Source of the DNA: Suttonella ornithocola
Lineage (GTDB): Bacteria > Pseudomonadota > Gammaproteobacteria > Cardiobacteriales > Cardiobacteriaceae
NCBI RefSeq assembly: GCF_001889065.1
Contig: NZ_LWHB01000016.1
Location: 1 to 11,313 of the forward strand
Direction: 5' to 3'
DNA: 11,313 bases
Below the pieces are notes generated by a model. It was not told where the DNA came from, made no database searches, and worked only from the letters and a program-made list of their open reading frames with translations. Positions 6,621 to 11,313 of the stretch are shown here, in pieces. Position 1 is the stretch's first letter. Every line of letters begins with the position of its first letter. The position numbers were made by a program, and so were the translations under genes.

Positions 6621-6764
6621 TAATTTTTGGTAGTGGTTTAAAAAGTATGCTAAATATACTCTTATAAAAAATAATCCTTTTAATATATTGATATTTAAAT
6701 GTTTAACTATCATTAGATGGTTTGATAAATTCTAGCATACTTTTCAAACCACTACCTAATTTTT
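6621..6764. mobile_element. MITE with 24-bp terminal inverted repeats and 8-bp target duplication
   Basis: A 128-bp element (6629-6756) is bounded by inverted repeats GGTAGTGGTTT...AAGTATGCTA (6629-6652) and their complement (6733-6756), with one mismatch in 24. Directly outside both ends stands the same octamer, TAATTTTT (6621-6628 and 6757-6764), a perfect target-site duplication. The 80-bp interior is AT-rich and codes for nothing. Eight-bp duplications are made by IS1595, IS66, ISL3 and IS6 family transposases; which of these moved this element cannot be told here. The right duplication overlaps the treC stop codon, so the insertion left treC intact. The folded arms followed by T residues on the plus strand may also end the lipoprotein transcript. 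Confidence 0.85.
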
Positions 6765-8409
6765 ATTCTTGATAATATACTCTCGTCTCATATGACGCGA
6801 GCTTATTATTAGTAAAATCCTTTCTAGAGTAATTTGAAAACAATATTTTATAATCTGATAAAAATCTATTTTCAAGAGGAATAGCTATTTGCTCAGGATA
6901 AAAATTACTTATAACAATTAGTTTCTGATTTTTATATTGGCGTCTAAAGCTAAAAATCTTAGGATGCTCAATCAATAAAGGGCGATAATCTCCTTGTTGA
7001 ATGACTGGATATGCTTTGCGAAGTTTTATCAAGTTTTGATAATAGTAAAAGATGCTATTTTTATCATTTAGCGCTTGTTCGACATTAACTTTGTGATAAT
7101 TCTCGTTAACTTGAATCCAAGGTTTAACCAAACTAAATCCCGCATTTTTTTCTGCATTCCATTGCATAGGCGTTCGAGCATTATCTCTGCTACGTGCTTG
7201 CAAGATGGTGATGATTTCTTCAGAAGATTTTCCTTGCTCACGCAATATACGATAAATATTTAAACTTTCAATGTCACGATATTGTTCAATATCTGTGAAA
7301 TAGGCATTAGTCATTCCTATTTCTTCTCCCTGATAAATATAAGGTGTACCACGCATCATATGCAGGGTAGTGGCTAACATAGTCGCCGATTGATAAGGGT
7401 AATTTTTATCATCACCAAAGCGACTGATAGCTCTCGGTTGGTCATGATTACACCAAAATAGCGCATTCCAAGCATTTGCTTGAGCCATGCCAATTTGCCA
7501 ATCATTCATTAAACGTTTTAACTCAAGAAAATCAAAAGGTTTTAACTGCCATTTTTGACCATCTTTATAGTCAACTTTTAGATGATGGAAAGTAAATACG
7601 CTGCTTAATTCATGCGTGTCTTTTCCTGAATAGCGGATACAGTTGGGTAATGTTGTAGAACTCATTTCACCAACAGTAAAACTCTCTGTATCTTGCCCAA
7701 AGCTGTTTTGATTAAGTTCTTGTAGATACTGATGAACTTTTGGACCATCGGTATAAAATTGTCGGCCATCAAAATGATTAGGATCGTCCTCATAGCTACC
7801 TTTAGAGATTAGGTTTACAACATCAAATCTAAAGCCATGCACGCCTTTTTCACGCCAGAAGTTGACAATTTCTGCCATTTCTTGTCTTACTTTAGGATTT
7901 TCCCAATTTAAATCTGCCTGTGTAACATCAAAAAGATGCAGATACCATTTATCTAGTTGCGCAACATATTCCCAAGCAGAACCACCAAATTTTGACTGCC
8001 AATTATTGGGAGGCTGTTTATCATTTTTCCCCTGTTTGAAAAGATAATAATCTTGAAATTCCTTTTCTCCTGCCAGCGCTTTTTGAAACCATTGATGTTC
8101 AGTAGAAGTATGGTTAAACACCATATCTAGCATAATATGGATTTGTCGTTTTTTTGCTTCTTGGCATAAGCGTTCAAAATCTGCCATGGTTCCGTATTCT
8201 GGATTAATCGCGCGATAATCTGCAACATCATAGCCATTATCGTTTTGGGGAGAGGGATAAATTGGGCATAACCACAGATAATCAACGCCTAAAGTAGCTA
8301 AATAATCTAATTTTTCTGTTATCCCGTTAATATCACCAAGACCATTGCCTGTCGTATCTTTAAAAGATTTGGGGTAAATTTGATATACCACTTTATCCTG
8401 AAAATACAT
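6763..8409 (-). CDS. treC: Trehalose-6-phosphate hydrolase
   Basis: GH13 alpha-glucosidase, 548 aa, the usual length for TreC (about 550). It splits trehalose-6-phosphate into glucose and glucose-6-phosphate in the cytoplasm. The four GH13 blocks are present: DMVFNH (95-100), GFRFDV with nucleophile D196, GEMSS with acid/base E248, and NHDQPR with D323. The opening VVYQIYPKSFKDTTGNGLGD is typical of the TreC/oligo-1,6-glucosidase branch. AGGGA lies five nt before the ATG. It follows treB by 30 nt on the same strand, which strongly supports TreC over a general oligoglucosidase. The stop codon touches the target duplication of the MITE. Confidence 0.92.
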   Translation of the reverse strand: MYFQDKVVYQIYPKSFKDTTGNGLGDINGITEKLDYLATLGVDYLWLCPIYPSPQNDNGYDVADYRAINPEYGTMADFERLCQEAKKRQIHIMLDMVFNHTSTEHQWFQKALAGEKEFQDYYLFKQGKNDKQPPNNWQSKFGGSAWEYVAQLDKWYLHLFDVTQADLNWENPKVRQEMAEIVNFWREKGVHGFRFDVVNLISKGSYEDDPNHFDGRQFYTDGPKVHQYLQELNQNSFGQDTESFTVGEMSSTTLPNCIRYSGKDTHELSSVFTFHHLKVDYKDGQKWQLKPFDFLELKRLMNDWQIGMAQANAWNALFWCNHDQPRAISRFGDDKNYPYQSATMLATTLHMMRGTPYIYQGEEIGMTNAYFTDIEQYRDIESLNIYRILREQGKSSEEIITILQARSRDNARTPMQWNAEKNAGFSLVKPWIQVNENYHKVNVEQALNDKNSIFYYYQNLIKLRKAYPVIQQGDYRPLLIEHPKIFSFRRQYKNQKLIVISNFYPEQIAIPLENRFLSDYKILFSNYSRKDFTNNKLASYETRVYYQE

Positions 8410-8439
8410 AAAAATCCCTATATTCTCTATAATTGATAT

Positions 8440-10353
8440 TTATTTACTTTGTAAAATATTGGTTTCGCCGCGTGTTACATATTCACCGCCTCGTTGATAA
8501 ATTGAGACAGGATTTTCGTCGGTAAATACAACCGGAGAAATCAGCGATTTCTGCTTTGATTTCACATATTCAATATCTACTTCAGCCAACAAATCTCCCT
8601 GTTTGACGCGATCTCCTTGCTTAACATACGCTGTAAAACCCTCTCCATTTAGCTCTACCGTATCCATCCCAATATGGATGAGAATTTCACGACCATTATC
8701 ACATTCAATTCCATAAGCATGTCCTGTTGGAAAAGCAACCTCGACTACTCCTGAATAAGGCGCAATCACTTTACCTTCTGATAAATCAATGGCAATGCCA
8801 TCTCCCATAGACTTAGACGCGAATGCTTGATCCTCGATTTCTTCAATGGCATAACATTTACCCGTCATTGGAACGATAAATTCTTCATTTTTAACCGCTA
8901 TTATTTCTTGTTGCTGAGCAGTTTCAGCGCCTAATAAGGCTTCTGCTGCTAATTTTTTTCGTCCCACCAAATAAGTCAGAACAAATGGAATGACAATCGC
9001 GGCTAACATTGCAAAAATAAAAGCTGTCCAATATTGCGGTTTAATAGAAATAATTCCCGGTAATCCACCAACCCCAATACTAAATGCTTGAACACTAAAG
9101 CCTACCGAAATCACTGCTGCAACTGCTGAACCAACCATCCCGCAAATCAAAGGAAAGCCATACTTTAGATTCACCCCGAATAATGCAGGTTCTGTTACCC
9201 CTAAATAAGCTGAAATTGCTGCTGGAATATTCACTTGCTGTGCCTGAGCATTTTTTCGTTGCAAAAGCGACATACCTATGACCGCAGAAGCTTGAGCAAT
9301 ATTAGAAAGTGCAATCATTGGCCATAAAATTGTGCCTCCAAACGTACTACTCAATGTCGTATCAATCGCATTGGTCATATGATGTAAACCAGTCATGACA
9401 ACTGGCGCATAGAAAAAGCCAAACACACCTGCAAATAAGACCCCATACGGTGAAAGCAAACCATTGTATACACCTTTAGCAATAGCATCTCCAATCGTCC
9501 AACCAATCGGACCAACAATCGTATGCGCAATTAACACCGCAGGAATTAATGAGAAAAATGGCACAACAATCATAGAAATAACCGCAGGTGAAACTCGTCG
9601 GAAAAAGCGCTCTAAATAAACCAACACAAAGCCCGCTAAAATAGCAGCAATTACTTGACCTTGATAACCAATCATCGGCACTTGATAAAAACCAAAATCC
9701 CATACAGGAATTTTATCGCTCTCAGTTGAAGCCACCGCAAAACCATTCAATAATTGCGGAGAAACAAGAGTAGCCCCCAAAACAATACCTAAAATTTGCG
9801 TTGTTCCCATTTTACGCGTAATCGACCAAACAATGCCTATTGGAAGCATGTGAAAGACCGCTTCCCCAATTAACCACATAAAGTTATACATACCTTGCCA
9901 AAATTGACTGATCTGCGCTAAAGTCTTTCCATCAAACATCGCAATCTCACCAATAACATTGCGAAAACCCAAAATCAAACCACCACAAATTAAAGCTGGA
10001 ATAATAGGAGCAAAAATCTCGCCTAATGCGCTCATTATTCTTTGCAGCCAATTTTGTTGCGCCTTAGCAGCGTCTTTCACAGCCTCTTTTGAAACGCCAT
10101 CAATACCCGCAAGTTTCGTAAAAGTATTATAAAATTCTGAAACTTCATTACCAATAATGACTTGAAATTGTCCTGATTGCGTAAAAGTGCCTTTGACCGT
10201 TGGTAACTTTTCAATTTCAACAATATTAGCTTTACTCGGATCACCGAGTACAAAACGCAGTCGAGTTACACAATGTGTAATTGCGCGAATATTGTCTTTA
10301 CCACCTACAGCTACCAATAGAGCTGCTGCATCTTTAACAAATTTTTCCATCAT
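8440..10353 (-). CDS. treB: PTS trehalose transporter, EIIBCA
   Basis: 637-aa phosphotransferase permease that imports trehalose and phosphorylates it to trehalose-6-phosphate. Domain order: EIIB (about 1-85) with phospho-Cys28 in ITHCVTRLRF; EIIC (about 105-465), membrane, with the GVTEPALFGVNLKYGFP signature; a short linker; and EIIA of the glucose type (about 490-635) with phospho-His560 in ILIHIGMDTV and supporting H545. E. coli TreB stops after EIIC (473 aa) and borrows IIA-Glc; this one carries its own IIA, as is common in Firmicutes. AGGG precedes a double ATG, and either Met could start. It leads a treB-treC operon. No treR regulator is in the window. Confidence 0.92.
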   Translation of the reverse strand: MMEKFVKDAAALLVAVGGKDNIRAITHCVTRLRFVLGDPSKANIVEIEKLPTVKGTFTQSGQFQVIIGNEVSEFYNTFTKLAGIDGVSKEAVKDAAKAQQNWLQRIMSALGEIFAPIIPALICGGLILGFRNVIGEIAMFDGKTLAQISQFWQGMYNFMWLIGEAVFHMLPIGIVWSITRKMGTTQILGIVLGATLVSPQLLNGFAVASTESDKIPVWDFGFYQVPMIGYQGQVIAAILAGFVLVYLERFFRRVSPAVISMIVVPFFSLIPAVLIAHTIVGPIGWTIGDAIAKGVYNGLLSPYGVLFAGVFGFFYAPVVMTGLHHMTNAIDTTLSSTFGGTILWPMIALSNIAQASAVIGMSLLQRKNAQAQQVNIPAAISAYLGVTEPALFGVNLKYGFPLICGMVGSAVAAVISVGFSVQAFSIGVGGLPGIISIKPQYWTAFIFAMLAAIVIPFVLTYLVGRKKLAAEALLGAETAQQQEIIAVKNEEFIVPMTGKCYAIEEIEDQAFASKSMGDGIAIDLSEGKVIAPYSGVVEVAFPTGHAYGIECDNGREILIHIGMDTVELNGEGFTAYVKQGDRVKQGDLLAEVDIEYVKSKQKSLISPVVFTDENPVSIYQRGGEYVTRGETNILQSK

Positions 10354-10425
10354 AAATTCCCTAGTAGTTATTCAAAAATATATTACACAGATATAGGTTA
10401 ATAAAATCAGCAAAATATCAATCAA

Positions 10426-10534
10426 TATAGCCAAGTAAGTTCAGATGACATACCGTTCAACGAGCCACAGGCAACACACATCAGTATGAAAAAGCGAACC
10501 AATGCTATATGCGAGTTAAAGATATTTAGCTATA
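10426..10534. mobile_element. Correia-like TA-type MITE, copy 2
   Basis: 109 bp running from TATAGCCAAGTAAG to TTTAGCTATA. The ends are degenerate inverted repeats (13 of 20 positions). Its right 75 bp match 102-176 without gaps. TA at each outer edge fits insertion by an IS630/Tc1-mariner type transposase. The left end lies 73 bp above the treB start, where it could affect the promoter. Confidence 0.65.
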
Positions 10535-10678
10535 CACATCAAAATCTCTATTTATCTATAGTAATAGAAATATAAAAACCTCAACTTAATAGAATAATTT
10601 TATAAAAATTAAATTATAAAAGTAAGCGTTATAGCTGAATAATTCTACATCTGAACAAAACTTATTTTTACGTCCTAA

Positions 10679-10785
10679 TATAGCCAACTTCCCAAAAAAC
10701 ACATACGGCACTTTTAAATAGGATACTGTTTTCAAATCGAATATTTAGTTAACGTTGTATGCATTTTTTTGAGAAGTTGGCTATA
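10679..10785. mobile_element. Correia-like TA-type MITE, copy 3, well-preserved ends
   Basis: 107 bp with 21-bp terminal inverted repeats (10679-10699 and 10765-10785; TATAGCCAACTTC at the left, GAAGTTGGCTATA at the right) that differ at one base. The subterminal blocks ACATACGG and GTTAACGTTGTATGCA correspond to those of the copies at 102 and 10426, although the middle has diverged. No coding capacity. Its right TATA is shared with the next element. Confidence 0.75.
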
Positions 10786-10890
10786 GTGAAAGGCTACTCA
10801 GTATTAAGATAGATGAATAAAGTAAGCACACATACTATTACTGAAATAGCGATCTAATTTCTATGACTCTTTTATTAGCCTTTGACTATA
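10782..10890. mobile_element. Second TA-type inverted-repeat element
   Basis: A 109-bp stretch between TATAGTGAAAGGCTA (10782-10796) and its inverted copy TAGCCTTTGACTATA (10876-10890), matching at 14 of 15 positions. The interior is non-coding and unlike the Correia-like copies, so this is probably a separate MITE family using the same TA target. Its left TATA overlaps the end of the previous element and its right TATA overlaps the end of the IS630 element. Confidence 0.65.
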
Positions 10891-11313
10891 GTGCAATCAT
10901 CTAAAGCCCAACCCAATCCAAAGCAGATAAAAGAATAAAGTATCAATACAATCCATCCGCCATTCTTTGCGTATTTGCTTAATCCAAGCCCACATCTTTT
11001 CAATAGGATTTAAGTCTGGACTATAAGGGGGTAACCAAACTATCTCATGCCCATGCTCTTCAATGATTGCTTGAATATCACTGCGTTTATGAAAAGCGGC
11101 ATTGTCCATGACAATTACACTGTTTTTAGGTAACTCAGGTAACAGTGCTTCTCTCACCCAATGAGAGAAAATATCGCTGTTAATAGAACCATCATATAAG
11201 CGTAAGGCAAACAATTCTCCATTGATAATGGCTACCAATCGCATTGCTCTGGTTCTTTAAATGCCAGTTATCACTTCCATGACAAACTTGTCCTTTTGTG
11301 CTGTAGCCATAAG
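10887..11313 (-). mobile_element. IS630-family insertion sequence, 3' part
   Basis: From the TATAGTGCAATCATC end at 10887, the element continues past the right edge of the window. The transposase stop lies within the first 13 bp of the element end, as is common in compact IS630 elements. The other terminal repeat is outside, so neither the full length nor the exact boundary can be confirmed. Confidence 0.7.
10897..11313 (-). pseudogene. IS630-family transposase, partial and frameshifted
   Basis: The C-terminal half of a DDE transposase. The intact part (to 11244) has the second aspartate in VIVMDNAAFHKR (D47 of that part) and the final glutamate in LPPYSPDLNPIEKMW (E82), 34 residues apart, the D34E spacing of the IS630/Tc1-mariner group. 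Upstream of about 11233 the matching protein continues in another frame (YGYSTKGQVCHGSDNW, then HLKNQSNAIG), which should join to AIINGELFA. One extra base (the T at 11233) accounts for the break. No slippery run is visible there, so a programmed shift is less likely than decay, although some IS630 elements do use frameshifting. The N-terminus and the first catalytic Asp lie beyond the window. Confidence 0.8.

Larger units (their letters stand above)
10354..10896. other. Gene-free stretch upstream of treB filled with small repeats
   Basis: No convincing gene occurs in these 543 bp. The part next to treB (10354-10425) must hold its promoter; a possible minus-strand -10 (TGTG followed by TAATAT) lies near 10380-10390, but no -35 or operator is clear. 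Then come three inverted-repeat elements at 10426-10534, 10679-10785 and 10782-10890. The stretch 10535-10678 is AT-rich and unassigned; it contains two more TATAG motifs (near 10555 and 10630) that might be decayed element ends. Confidence 0.6.

Noticed and set aside
10426..10890. CRISPR-like array, because of repeated TATAG motifs
   Set aside because: The repeats are inverted ends of separate elements of about 108 bp, not evenly spaced direct repeats with unique spacers.

Overview
The window looks like a chromosomal segment of a low-GC (AT-rich) Gram-negative bacterium, most likely a gammaproteobacterium. Supporting signs are a SuhB-type phosphatase, a YidE/YbjL-type two-RCK transporter, a periplasmic PCuAC copper chaperone with a thioredoxin-like lipoprotein partner, a YeiH-type membrane protein, an ArfA ribosome-rescue factor, and small TA-flanked repeats recalling neisserial Correia elements. 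I cannot name the genus. Dense Pasteurellaceae uptake signals and the neisserial DNA uptake sequence were not seen; Cardiobacteriales is only a guess.

Left part (1-2221): an AT-rich stretch with one degenerate Correia-like repeat, an intrinsic terminator, then argE and suhB on the minus strand as a suhB-argE operon. A divergent promoter region with a perfect 16-nt palindrome (2303-2318) separates suhB from a plus-strand YidE/YbjL-family transporter (true start 2348).

Middle (4001-6584): tail to tail with the transporter, and overlapping its last 21 nt, is a 59-codon minus-strand gene that I identify as arfA. A strong hairpin terminator lies inside its reading frame, the arrangement known to make ArfA mRNA non-stop and therefore controlled by tmRNA. 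After a second terminator come a PCuAC copper chaperone and a TlpA-like lipoprotein, translationally coupled on the minus strand. Divergent from them is a yeiH homologue split by a single in-frame TAA, followed by a small lipoprotein gene.

Right part (6585-11313): a well-formed MITE (24-bp inverted repeats, 8-bp target duplication) sits exactly behind the treC stop codon. treB and treC (minus strand) form a trehalose uptake and hydrolysis operon, in which TreB carries its own IIA domain. Upstream of treB is a 543-bp gene-free stretch crowded with TA-type small inverted-repeat elements. Three of these abut one another, sharing TATA junctions, and run into the end of an IS630-family transposase gene that is frameshifted and cut off by the window edge.

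The main points are the hidden arfA gene with its internal terminator, the two classes of non-autonomous mobile repeats, and the nonsense-split yeiH. I see no CRISPR array, tRNA, rRNA, or clearly new defence system.
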